Shown here one piece after another: positions 31,535-40,234 of a stretch of 64,000 nucleotides of DNA. The stretch spans positions 122,592-186,591 of the forward strand of contig JBPXJS010000044.1 in NCBI GenBank assembly GCA_051715425.1, read 5' to 3'. The stretch comes from JAJTFA01 sp051715425 (lineage in GTDB: Bacteria; Bacteroidota; Bacteroidia; UKL13-3). Each line of letters begins with the position of its first letter. The stretch's first letter is position 1. The position numbers were made by a program, and so were the translations under genes. Below the pieces are notes generated by a model, which was not told where the DNA came from, did no database searches, and was given only the letters and a program-made list of their open reading frames with translations.

Positions 31535-33703
31535 ATGATTATCACTAAACTGTTTCACAAATTTAAGGTTGGCTTTCTCGTTTTCTTTTTGTTGCTTACC
31601 CTTAGGGTAGATGCACAAAGACATGCTGTTGATAGTACCCTTACTTTATTATTACAGCATAAGGAGCTTGATACCGTAAAGGTTCGTTTAATGAACGAAC
31701 TGGGATACCATTATCACCTGATTGATCCGGATAGCACGGTTATATACTCACGTCAGGCGTATGAGTTTGCCGCGGATTTGCATGATGAAAAGGGGAAGGC
31801 TGATGCATTAAAACACTGGGCTATTGGTGCATATATAAAATCTCAACATCAGGAGGCCATTTCAAAAAATGAGGAAGCACTGGCTATTTATGAAAAGTTG
31901 GGCGAACAAAAAGGCAAGGGAGCGGTGTTGAATAATCTTGCCATTATTTACCACAATCAGGGTGAGTTCCCCAAAGCCCTCCGTTTTTATAAGGATGGTC
32001 TTGCCATAAGGGAACAAATCGGAGATGAAAAGGGAGTGGCGGGTTCATATAATAATATCGGTAATGTTTACACTGATATGGGAAACTTTACCGAAGCACT
32101 TACCTATCTTTTTAAAGCACTTGAGCTAAGGGAAAAGTTAAATGAGAAACATACCATAGCCAATAGCTACGCAAATATTTCAGGAGTTTATGTATTGGTT
32201 CATAAATATAAAGAGGCTTTATATTATGGTTTTAATGCACTTAAACTGTATAAGGAAAGTGGAAACAAAGAGGGTTTAACGCAATCATACATTGCTATCG
32301 GAAATGTATATTTTAAAGAAAAGGAAATAAAAAAAGCCATGCGTTATTTTAATGCGGCCTTACCTATTGCAAAACAAATGGACAACAGCAATACGCTTGC
32401 TGTTTGCCTTACCAACCTGGGCGAAGGATATATTGAAATGCGTGAATTCACTCTTGCCGAATCATGTTTCAGGCAGGCCCAGGGTATTTGTGAAGCCATG
32501 GGCGATCAGGAGGGGATATTAATATGTGAGCTTGGTATAGGTGAAATTAAACTGAAACAAAACCTGGTTAAAGAAAGTATCCCTCATCTCACCAAAGGAT
32601 ACCAGATGGCCTCTAATATCGGCATTAAACTGGCGGCATCTGAGGCTTCTGAATTGCTTGCTTCTGCTTATGAAAGAACGGGCGATTTTAAAAAGGCCAA
32701 TATGTTTTTAAAGGAACATGTCATCTTTAAAGACAGCCTGTTTAATGATGAGTCAAGAAAAAAAATTCAGGAAGCAGAATTTAATTTTAAGCTCGACAAA
32801 AAGCAGGATGAGATTACCATGCTGGAAAAAGATAAATCCATACAACGTGCCGAAGCACGCATGCACAGGTTTATTAATATCGGCTTATTCCTTTTATCCT
32901 GTTTGCTGGTATCACTTATTATTGTGCTATACCGCAGCCGTTCCAAAGAAATGAAAGCCAGCCAACTCCTTTTTAAGCAAAAAAGGGAACTCGAAAACCA
33001 GGCAGTGGTGCTAAATGAACTGAATACCATAAAAGATAAAATATTCTCTGTACTCTCTCACGACCTGCGAAGCCCCGTTGCATCCCTGCTTGGTATTGTT
33101 AGTTTAATGGAACAAAAAGAAATGAGCCAGGAGCAGTTTCTGAGTTTTCAAAACGCCTTTAGTGAGCAATTAAAATCACTAAATCTGTTGCTTGATAACC
33201 TGCTAAACTGGTCGAAAAACCATATCCGTGGTGGCATTGAAACCAATAAAAAGCAGGTGAGTATTGCTGAAAAAACAGAGCTGGTATACCGCCTGTTCAA
33301 AGAAATTGCAAGGGTAAAAAATATCAATCTTGTTTCTGAAGTAAGTCCCTCTGCCACTGTTCTAATGGATCCCGATCACCTCGATATTGTATTGCGTAAC
33401 CTGATTTCAAATGCCATCAAATTCAGCAAACCCCACGGAGAAGTGAAGGTATCGGTTACCGAAACCAAAACAGAAACCATCATCGTTGTAAAAGACCAGG
33501 GCATAGGCATTACAGACGATAAATTATTAAACCTGCTCTCGGGTACTCCCAATCAAAGCAACCTGGGCACTGGTGGAGAACGCGGCATTGGCATTGGCCT
33601 TTTGCTTTGCAAAGAATTTACCGAAAAAAATGGTGGCAAACTTACCGTAAGCAGCCAACCGGGCAAAGGCTCCGAATTTTACATTACCATACCTGTGGGT
33701 TAG
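31535..33703 (+). CDS. TPR-sensor histidine kinase
   Basis: 722 aa from the ATG at 31535 (an in-frame TTG precedes it). An N-terminal signal or first helix (VGFLVFFLLLTLRVDA) is followed by six or more tetratricopeptide repeats (about 60-400, e.g. GSYNNIGNVYTDMGNFTEAL), a coiled-coil, and a second helix IGLFLLSCLLVSLIIVLY. The cytoplasmic half has the HisKA box SVLSHDLRSPVASLLG with His509, then the HATPase N-box LRNLISNAIKFS, DQGIGI and GIGIGLLLCKEF. The TPR part is periplasmic and probably senses a protein partner. No response regulator is adjacent, so the output is unknown. The heptad array begins right at its stop. Confidence 0.92.
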   Translation: MIITKLFHKFKVGFLVFFLLLTLRVDAQRHAVDSTLTLLLQHKELDTVKVRLMNELGYHYHLIDPDSTVIYSRQAYEFAADLHDEKGKADALKHWAIGAYIKSQHQEAISKNEEALAIYEKLGEQKGKGAVLNNLAIIYHNQGEFPKALRFYKDGLAIREQIGDEKGVAGSYNNIGNVYTDMGNFTEALTYLFKALELREKLNEKHTIANSYANISGVYVLVHKYKEALYYGFNALKLYKESGNKEGLTQSYIAIGNVYFKEKEIKKAMRYFNAALPIAKQMDNSNTLAVCLTNLGEGYIEMREFTLAESCFRQAQGICEAMGDQEGILICELGIGEIKLKQNLVKESIPHLTKGYQMASNIGIKLAASEASELLASAYERTGDFKKANMFLKEHVIFKDSLFNDESRKKIQEAEFNFKLDKKQDEITMLEKDKSIQRAEARMHRFINIGLFLLSCLLVSLIIVLYRSRSKEMKASQLLFKQKRELENQAVVLNELNTIKDKIFSVLSHDLRSPVASLLGIVSLMEQKEMSQEQFLSFQNAFSEQLKSLNLLLDNLLNWSKNHIRGGIETNKKQVSIAEKTELVYRLFKEIARVKNINLVSEVSPSATVLMDPDHLDIVLRNLISNAIKFSKPHGEVKVSVTETKTETIIVVKDQGIGITDDKLLNLLSGTPNQSNLGTGGERGIGIGLLLCKEFTEKNGGKLTVSSQPGKGSEFYITIPVG

Positions 33704-34494
33704 TGCTTAGTGCTTGGTGCTTGGTGCATAGTGCTTGGTTATTACTTGAGGGGTTCGAAGTTATTGAAATGTTGAATGCGGAACTTTTAGTTTTGAATGT
33801 TAAATTTTAAATGTTGAGTTGGGTTTCTGTGCATCCCGGAATTTTATTGGTTTGGAAATGCTGAGTTTTGAATGTTGAATTTTAAGTGTTGAGTTAGAAG
33901 GCTGGACATCCCGGAATCTTAATGGTTAGGAAGTTCGAAGTTGAGGAGTTCGAAGTTTTTGAAATGTTGAAGGTTGAATGCTGAATGTTGAATTTTAAGT
34001 GTTAAATTTTAAATGTTGAGTTAGAAGGCTGTACATCCCGGAATTTTAATAGTTAGGAAGTTCGAAGTTGAGAAGTTCGAAGTTTTTGAAATGTTGAAGG
34101 TTGAATGCTGAATTTTGAATGTTAAATTTTAAATGTTAAGTTGGGTTGTGGGTTTCCCGGAATTTTAATGGTTTGGAAGTTCGAAGTTATTGAAATGTTA
34201 TTTGTTGGGGAGTTTTAGTATTCTGTGTTTGCTGGGTTTGGCGAAGGGGGGCTGTGCAAATCTGTGAAATCTCATGCCTTCGGCTTGACAGGTGTGAGCA
34301 AAACGACTCAGAGCATTCTAATTAAAGAAACATCATATTGGTTTGCAAGTTGAAGTTGTTGAAATGTTGAAGGTTGAGTGTTGAATGTTAAATTGTAAGT
34401 GTTGGGTAAAAAAATAACTTAAAATTTAAAACTAAAATAACCTCAAACTGAGCACTGAGCACTAATGACTAATGTCCATTGCCCAATGACCAAT
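33704..34494 (+). repeat. Heptad-periodic intergenic repeat array 2
   Basis: Fills the whole 791-nt gap between convergent genes, starting directly at the stop codon of the kinase gene. It opens with 7-mers GTGCTTA, GTGCTTG, GTGCTTG, GTGCATA. The middle has units starting at 33926, 34053 and (as TTTGG variant) 34170, and it closes with inverted-type 7-mers (GAGCACT, GAGCACT, AATGACT). It runs in the same direction as array 1. Confidence 0.9.
34192..34355 (+). repeat. Non-heptad core, second copy
   Basis: About 164 bases matching 14585-14750 with roughly four differences by eye (e.g. GTGTTC/GTATTC, GCTTTC/GCATTC). The distance between copies is 19.6 kb and the orientation is the same. Confidence 0.85.
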
Positions 34495-35103
34495 TCACTT
34501 CACTTCGCAGGTGAGCATCAGTTTGTCTTCTACAAATCCTTCGAGTTTATCTCCGGCATTTACTTTGCCCACACCGGCCGGGGTTCCTGTATAGATGAGG
34601 TCGCCTACTTTTAGGGTAAAATATTGCGATACAAAACTTACAATCTGCTCAAACGAAAAAATCATTTGGGCTGTATTGCCTTGCTGCACGGTGGTTCCAT
34701 TTTTTTTGAGGGAGAAATTGATCTGCTTTAAATCTTTTCCTTCTATAGAAAAAAAGTCGCCAATCGGGGCGGAGCCATCAAATGCTTTTGCCAGTTCCCA
34801 GGGTAATCCTTTTTCCTTTAGTTTGCTTTGCATATCCCTTGCTGTAAAGTCAATGCCCAAACCAATTTCATTAAAATAATTGCCGGCAAATTTTTCCTGA
34901 ATTTTTTTGCCCATTTTATTGATACGGATCACCAGTTCTACTTCATGGTGCACATCGTTGCTAAAATCGGGCAGGTAAAATGGTTCTCCGTTTTTAAGCA
35001 ATGCGGTATCGGGTTTGCTAAATATTACCGGGTTTTCCGGCACGGCATTTCCAAGTTCTTTGGCGTGTTCACTGTAGTTTCGTCCTACGCATAGTATTTT
35101 CAT
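34495..35103 (-). CDS. Fumarylacetoacetate hydrolase (FAH) family protein
   Basis: 202 aa; the short YcgM/FAHD1 type, which acts as acylpyruvase or oxaloacetate decarboxylase. The N-terminus MKILCVGRNYSEHAKELGN and the metal ligands Glu54 and Glu56 in HHEVELVI and Asp85 in LGIDFTARD are intact; WELAKAFDGSAPIG and LIYTGTPAGVGK complete the fold. No tyrosine-catabolism gene is nearby, so the substrate is uncertain. It lies 11 nt after the AAA ATPase gene on the same strand, and its 3' end abuts heptad array 2. Confidence 0.9.
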   Translation of the reverse strand: MKILCVGRNYSEHAKELGNAVPENPVIFSKPDTALLKNGEPFYLPDFSNDVHHEVELVIRINKMGKKIQEKFAGNYFNEIGLGIDFTARDMQSKLKEKGLPWELAKAFDGSAPIGDFFSIEGKDLKQINFSLKKNGTTVQQGNTAQMIFSFEQIVSFVSQYFTLKVGDLIYTGTPAGVGKVNAGDKLEGFVEDKLMLTCEVK

Positions 35104-35114
35104 GGTATTGGGTA

Positions 35115-36296
35115 TTATATGATTTTTTTTCTTAAAAAGCGCCTTCTGAACCAGAGTTCAAATGCAGGGTCTATCAGGTAATAAGCTCCGTTGCGTTTGT
35201 CAATCAGTTCGTCTAAATCCAATGCTTTTAGCGTTTTGGTAACATTGGCCGATGACCCAAGCTTATACTCAAAAATAACCTCTGATGAACTTAGTCCTGT
35301 GTTGATACCATCTGCAATGGCGCGTATAATGGCAATTTTAGAATTGCTCATGGCCTCTGCTTCGCGTTCAAATAAATTGGCATTTTGGTTCACCAGGTCG
35401 TCAATGGATGCGGCCAGTTCCTCATCCTTCACAATCTTACCGCTTCGCATCCAAAGTAAATAACATAGCTGCTGTATATAATACGGATGGCATTGCATCA
35501 TGTCTATTATTTTAGCTACCTGCTCCGGTTTAATTTTCTTTTTTGTTTTGGCAAACGCGTTTGTTATAAACGGTGTCCAATCCTTTGAGGAGATTTTATC
35601 TAAATACACCACATCGCCAAATTTATAAAATGGCATGCTGCGTTTTTCAAACATCTGTGTAAGCAGGCTGCGTTTGCTGCCGTAGAGGCAGTAAGTTACA
35701 TCCTGATGTTGTTGCCAGTAGCTGCGCAATCTTTTTTGAAAAGAAAGGTTATCGGTAAAGCTGGTGATGTTTTGAAACTCATCAATGCAGACTATTATTT
35801 TTAATCCTTTTTCTTTGGCAATTTTAGCTGGCAGGTTTAATATGGCATCGTAGTTTTTTTTAATGTCTTTTACATCAAAACTTAATTCCATATCATTAAT
35901 GGCATCAGCACTTACACTTATTTTAGGGGTAATGTTTTTAAGAAATAATGCGGCATTGGCGGCCCATTCATTCCACTTATTGCTGGTGCATTTAATTATT
36001 TCGCGGGCATACGCTTCATAAAATTCTGTTTCCGTGCGTATGCTGAATAAGTCGATATAGGCAAAACGGTATTGTTTGTGCGCCTTGTTCATGGCCAAAC
36101 CTACTTCTTTTACCAGGCTCGATTTTCCCCACCTGCGCGGAGAAATAAGGGTGGTATTTACCCTGTTGGCAAAATTCATTGCCAGGCGTTTTTTTTCGCT
36201 TACCCTGTTCACAAAGGTATCACCCATGGCAACTTTGCCAAATGCAAACGGGGAGGTATCGTCATCTAAAAAGGATAAGTCCATGATCACCTTCAA
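35115..36296 (-). CDS. AAA ATPase of the archaeal-type ATPase family
   Basis: 393 aa (ATG 36296; ATG 36284 is an alternative that begins MDLSFLDD). The Walker A motif is SPRRWGKSSLV, Walker B is IIVCIDEFQN, and the sensor region reads CLYGSKRSLLTQMF. The C-terminus is a winged-helix-like domain (ANVTKTLKALDLDELIDKRNG) ending in a basic tail. Such stand-alone STAND/archaeal ATPases often occur in accessory loci and some act in defence or as nucleic-acid switches; the role here is unknown. Three 15-bp iterons sit just upstream of the start, suggesting autoregulation. It leads FAH by 11 nt. Confidence 0.8.
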   Translation of the reverse strand: MKVIMDLSFLDDDTSPFAFGKVAMGDTFVNRVSEKKRLAMNFANRVNTTLISPRRWGKSSLVKEVGLAMNKAHKQYRFAYIDLFSIRTETEFYEAYAREIIKCTSNKWNEWAANAALFLKNITPKISVSADAINDMELSFDVKDIKKNYDAILNLPAKIAKEKGLKIIVCIDEFQNITSFTDNLSFQKRLRSYWQQHQDVTYCLYGSKRSLLTQMFEKRSMPFYKFGDVVYLDKISSKDWTPFITNAFAKTKKKIKPEQVAKIIDMMQCHPYYIQQLCYLLWMRSGKIVKDEELAASIDDLVNQNANLFEREAEAMSNSKIAIIRAIADGINTGLSSSEVIFEYKLGSSANVTKTLKALDLDELIDKRNGAYYLIDPAFELWFRRRFLRKKII

Positions 36297-36310
36297 AGAT
36301 AGGACTTTTT

Positions 36311-36361
36311 ATTAACTAACCAAACAGTAACTAACCAATTAGTAACTAACTAAGTAGTTAG
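36311..36361 (-). promoter_or_regulatory. Three 15-bp iterons plus inverted repeat, candidate operator
   Basis: ATTAACTAACCAA starts at 36311, AGTAACTAACCAA at 36326 and AGTAACTAACTAA at 36341, exactly 15 bases apart. The last copy runs into a palindrome, CTAACTA-AG-TAGTTAG (36346-36361). It ends 15 bases before the ATPase gene on its 5' side, so it is a likely binding site for a regulator, possibly the ATPase's own wing domain. Confidence 0.6.
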
Positions 36362-36477
36362 CTACTAATTGATAATGTTTATAAGGGTTTTACGTGTTTT
36401 GTATGAAAAAATACCTGATCCGGAATCATGCGGTTGAAACTGTTTTTGCGGTGTTTCTGGGAAAGGAGCAGGGCGTA

Positions 36478-38178
36478 TTACAAATTACCCAACTCGGTTT
36501 TTACAAACGCCATCAGTTCTTTTATATAGGCAGCACCAAAGTTAAACTCAATACCTGCTGTTTTATAAATATCTCCAATGGTTTTGGTATAACCCAGGCT
36601 CAATGCACTTTTATATTGTTCAATAGCGGTGGTTTTGTTTTGAATATAGTTTCTCCACACTGCAAGTGCTCCCAGTTGTGCCATGCCATATTCGATATAA
36701 TAAAAAGGCACTTCAAACAGGTGCAGTTGTTTTTGCCAGGTATATGCCTGTATATGTTCGTAACCGTTCCAGTTTACCATACCGGTGCCAAACTCCTTGC
36801 TCAGTTGCATCCAGTAGGTTTTTCTTTCTTCTGCGGTATGTGTTGGGTTGCTGTAAATCCAATGCTGAAATTTATCAATGGTGGCAATCCAGGGCAAAAT
36901 TTTAATAATGCCTTCCAGGTGTTCTTCTTTGGCACGTTTAAAATCTTCCGGATTTTTATAAAATTCATCCTGTCCGCTGTAGCTAAGCAGTTCCATACTC
37001 ATACTGGCCAGTTCGGCTACTTCACTCGGGCAGTTTTTAAAAGATGCCAGTTCCAGGTCTTTGCTCAAAAACGAGTGCACGGCATGTCCACCTTCATGCA
37101 CCATTGTTTCCACATCGCGGGTGGATGAAGCTGCATTCATAAAAATAAATGGCACGCTGGTTTCTGCCATCGGGTAATTGTAACCTCCGGGAGCTTTGCC
37201 TTTTCTGCTTTCCAGATCAAGCCTTTCCATATTGTCCATGGTTTCTATGCACCAGGCAAAATATTCATCTACCTTTTTAAAGCAGCGTATGGTTTTGTCC
37301 AGCAAATCGGCACCGCTGGTAAACGGTTCCAGGGCCGGACGGTTTTTGGTATCTACCTCCATATCCCAGGGGCGCAGGTCGTAGCCCAGTTCAGCCTTGC
37401 GTTGTTCGTTAAAAACTTTCACCAATGGCAATACTTCTTTTTGTATGGCATCGTGGAAAGCAAAACAATCGGCAGGGGTATAATCAAACCTGCCCATAGC
37501 TGCAAACATATAATCGCGGAAATTTTCGAAACCTGCATTTACTGCCACTTTATGTCTTAATGCAATTAGCCGGTTAAACAATTCATCCAGTTCCTGCGCA
37601 TGTGCCTGGCGTTTTTCATTAATCTTGTTAAAGGCTTCCTCACGTTTGCTGCGGTCAGGATTCTTCAGGTAATTGGATGCCTGCTGCAACGTGAGTTCTT
37701 TTCCATCCATCTCCACCATCATACTGCCAACAATGCTTCCGTATTTTTGCGATTCGGATGCAATTTCTGCCATCAATGGTACATTCTCTTCTCTGAAAAT
37801 TTCAATCTCTTTTTTGATACCCCGCAGGTATATAAAATATTTATCCTTATCCAATGTTGCCGTAAGCGGATTCTCTACCAGCTTGCGGTTTAACTGATCG
37901 TTTAAAGGAGAAATTTTTGGTTCAATTTCCGTAACAAAAAACAGGTAAGCCTGCTCCAGGTCTTTATTTGTGGTATCGCAGGTCATGCGCACATACCTCC
38001 AGGCCATATCTTCACTTACAAACGCTTCCAGTTCACTGCGGTCTTTCAGCCAGTTTTCCAGCTCTTCCACCGTGTGTATATCGCGGTTTAATAATTGGGT
38101 AAAATACGGTTCAAGCACTTCCCATGAAGTTACTTTTAGTTTATCGGGCAAAAATCTGCGGTGTTTAATAACGATCAT
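36478..38178 (-). CDS. M3-family oligoendopeptidase (PepF-like)
   Basis: Cytoplasmic zinc peptidase that trims peptides of about 5-20 residues. It is 566 aa, no signal peptide. The zinc motif HEGGH is His361-His365; a third ligand is expected in the following SEVAELASMSMELL (Glu386 or Glu389). The adjacent GGYNYPMAETSVPFIFMNAA is the substrate-binding strand and the PFYYIEYGMAQLGAL segment near the C-terminus is typical. Length matches the short M3 type. It is divergent from the tryptophanase gene across a 142-nt gap. Confidence 0.93.
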   Translation of the reverse strand: MIVIKHRRFLPDKLKVTSWEVLEPYFTQLLNRDIHTVEELENWLKDRSELEAFVSEDMAWRYVRMTCDTTNKDLEQAYLFFVTEIEPKISPLNDQLNRKLVENPLTATLDKDKYFIYLRGIKKEIEIFREENVPLMAEIASESQKYGSIVGSMMVEMDGKELTLQQASNYLKNPDRSKREEAFNKINEKRQAHAQELDELFNRLIALRHKVAVNAGFENFRDYMFAAMGRFDYTPADCFAFHDAIQKEVLPLVKVFNEQRKAELGYDLRPWDMEVDTKNRPALEPFTSGADLLDKTIRCFKKVDEYFAWCIETMDNMERLDLESRKGKAPGGYNYPMAETSVPFIFMNAASSTRDVETMVHEGGHAVHSFLSKDLELASFKNCPSEVAELASMSMELLSYSGQDEFYKNPEDFKRAKEEHLEGIIKILPWIATIDKFQHWIYSNPTHTAEERKTYWMQLSKEFGTGMVNWNGYEHIQAYTWQKQLHLFEVPFYYIEYGMAQLGALAVWRNYIQNKTTAIEQYKSALSLGYTKTIGDIYKTAGIEFNFGAAYIKELMAFVKTELGNL

Positions 38179-38320
38179 ACGAATAATAAATTGGTTATGC
38201 GAGTTTATGAATAATCATTGAAGATTGGTGAATTAACTTAAATCATTCATTAACCTGCTAAAAGTCATGTTTTTTGCCCTTACTAATCTGGATTCTTGCA
38301 GCATCAGATCTCAAAAACAC

Positions 38321-39688
38321 ATGAAAACCATTATAGAACCTTTCCGTATCAAATCGGTTGAACCCATTAAGCTCACCTCGGCCGAAGAACGCACCCAGCT
38401 GATTAAACAGGCCCAATACAACCTGTTTACCCTCGATTCTGAAAATGTAATGATTGACCTGCTTACCGATAGCGGAACCAGCAGCATGAGTGCCCGCCAA
38501 TGGGGTGCTGTAATGCAGGGCGATGAGTCTTATGCCGGTAGTCCTTCTTTTCACCGGTTTGTGGCTGCGGTAAAACACCTGATGCCTTTTCATCATATTA
38601 TCCCCACCCACCAGGGCCGTGCGGCCGAGAAAATTCTGTTTTCTATTGTTGGTGGCAAAGGCAAATACATTTTAAACAATACCCATTTTGATACCACCCG
38701 CGCCAATATTGAATTTACCGGTGCCACCGCTGTTGATCTGGTGATTGAAGAAGGAAAAAATCCCGCCCTTGAACATCCGTTTAAAGGCAATATGGATACG
38801 GCCAAACTCGAAGCGTTTATCAGAGAAAAAGGAGTGGAACATATTCCCATGGTGATGATTACCATTACCAATAATTCTGGTGGTGGTCAGCCTGTATCCA
38901 TGCAAAATATCCGCGAAACAAAAGAAATATGTAAGCGCTATGGATTGCCTTTGTTTATTGATGCCTGCCGCTTTGCCGAGAATGCCTATTTTATTAAAAT
39001 GCGGGAACCGGGATTTGCCGACAGAAGCATAGAATCCATCGTACAGGAAATATTCTCCTATGCCGATGGCTGCACCATGAGCGCCAAAAAAGATGCCCTT
39101 GTAAATATTGGTGGCTGGCTGGCCATGAACAACAATGAGTGGGCGCAACAAGCCAGAAACCTGCTTATCCTTACCGAGGGTTTTCCCACCTATGGCGGAC
39201 TCTCAGGTCGCGATCTGGAAGCCATTGCGGTTGGACTGGAAGAAGTGGTACAGGAAGATTACCTGCATTACCGCATTATCTCCACCCAATACCTGGGCAC
39301 TCACCTTACTGCTGCCGGTATTCCCATTGTAAAACCTGCAGGCGGACATGCCATTTATATTGATGCCCGCAATATGTTGCCGCATATTCCCCCATTGCAA
39401 TATCCGGGTCAGTCGCTTGCGGTGGAGATGTATATACATGCGGGTATCCGTGCCTGCGAAATTGGAACCGTGATGTTTGGCGCACAACCGGATGGAACAG
39501 AAAAACCCGCCCCCATGGACCTGGTTCGTTTGGCCATTCCACGCAGGGTTTACACCCAAAGCCATATCGATTATGTAATTGAAGCCCTCACCGAAATAAA
39601 CCAACGCAAATCAACCCTCCGAGGAATGAAAATTACCTGGCAACCCAAACAACTCCGTCACTTTACCGCACAATTCGACTACGTTTAA
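38321..39688 (+). CDS. tnaA: Tryptophanase
   Basis: PLP enzyme that splits tryptophan to indole, pyruvate and ammonia. It is 455 aa from the ATG at 38321 (an upstream ATG at 38267 would add 18 unlikely residues). PLP lysine is Lys257 in MSAKKDAL. Overall wording (SYADGCTM, VNIGG) is close to tyrosine phenol-lyase, but the positions that separate the two enzymes read as tryptophanase: Asp124 in HFDTTR (Thr in TPL), Ile381 in ACEIG (Arg in TPL) and His447 in LRHFTA (Phe in TPL). It is therefore called tryptophanase. No tnaC leader or tnaB permease is seen. The stop is followed at once by heptad array 3. Confidence 0.85.
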   Translation: MKTIIEPFRIKSVEPIKLTSAEERTQLIKQAQYNLFTLDSENVMIDLLTDSGTSSMSARQWGAVMQGDESYAGSPSFHRFVAAVKHLMPFHHIIPTHQGRAAEKILFSIVGGKGKYILNNTHFDTTRANIEFTGATAVDLVIEEGKNPALEHPFKGNMDTAKLEAFIREKGVEHIPMVMITITNNSGGGQPVSMQNIRETKEICKRYGLPLFIDACRFAENAYFIKMREPGFADRSIESIVQEIFSYADGCTMSAKKDALVNIGGWLAMNNNEWAQQARNLLILTEGFPTYGGLSGRDLEAIAVGLEEVVQEDYLHYRIISTQYLGTHLTAAGIPIVKPAGGHAIYIDARNMLPHIPPLQYPGQSLAVEMYIHAGIRACEIGTVMFGAQPDGTEKPAPMDLVRLAIPRRVYTQSHIDYVIEALTEINQRKSTLRGMKITWQPKQLRHFTAQFDYV

Positions 39689-40170
39689 CTGGTGCTCAGT
39701 GCGCAGTGCTCGGTGCCCAGTGCCCAGTGCGCAGTACTTAGTTATTTAGTCATTAGTCATTGGGTACTGGTGCTCGGTTTGAGGTTATTTTAGTTTAAAA
39801 TTTTAAGTGTTAAGTTTTAAGTGCTTTTTTTTACTCAACACTTAACATTGAACATTCAACACTCAACATTCAACTTTGAAATAACTTCGAACTTCTCAAC
39901 TTCGAACTTCCAAACTATTAGCTTGCGGGATGCACAGAAACCCAACTCAACATTTAAAATTTAACACTTAAAATTCAACATTCAACTTTTCAAAAACTTC
40001 GAACTCCTCAACTTCGAACTTCCTAACCATTAAGATTCCGGGATGTCCAGCCTTCTAACTCAACACTTAAAATTCAACATTTAAAATTCAACATTCAACA
40101 TTCCCTCACCAATAAGATTCCGGGAAGCGCAAAACCCCACCGAGCACCGAGCACTAGTCATTATGCATTC
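39689..40170 (-). repeat. Heptad-periodic intergenic repeat array 3 (inverted)
   Basis: Begins right after the tnaA stop. On the plus strand it opens AGTGCGC, AGTGCTC, GGTGCCC, then TAGTCAT, TAGTCAT and the text GGTTTGAGGTTATTTTAGTT, which is the reverse complement of the end of array 1. It continues with ACATTCA, ACACTCA, TCGAACT 7-mers. It is therefore in the opposite orientation to arrays 1 and 2. It fills most of the 546-nt gap between tnaA and a T9SS gene. Confidence 0.88.
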
Positions 40171-40190
40171 ATCCCACCGCAAGACTCAAA

Positions 40191-40218
40191 AAAAAAGCTG
40201 CCCGAAGGCAGCTTTTTT
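40191..40218. terminator. Terminator between tnaA and T9SS cargo gene
   Basis: A6 run, stem AGCTGCC, loop CGAA, stem GGCAGCT, T6 run. It is symmetrical and lies 17 nt from the end of the minus-strand gene. Confidence 0.88.
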
Positions 40219-40234
40219 ACCGGAATCTCAATAC

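Noticed and set aside
36394..37128. 244-aa plus-strand open frame
   Set aside because: It is antisense to the M3 oligoendopeptidase, whose HEGGH site and full length are unambiguous; the translated text is Cys/Phe/His-rich without domain sense.
38321..39688. Tyrosine phenol-lyase
   Set aside because: Overall similarity is high, but the three specificity residues (Asp124, Ile381, His447) match tryptophanase.
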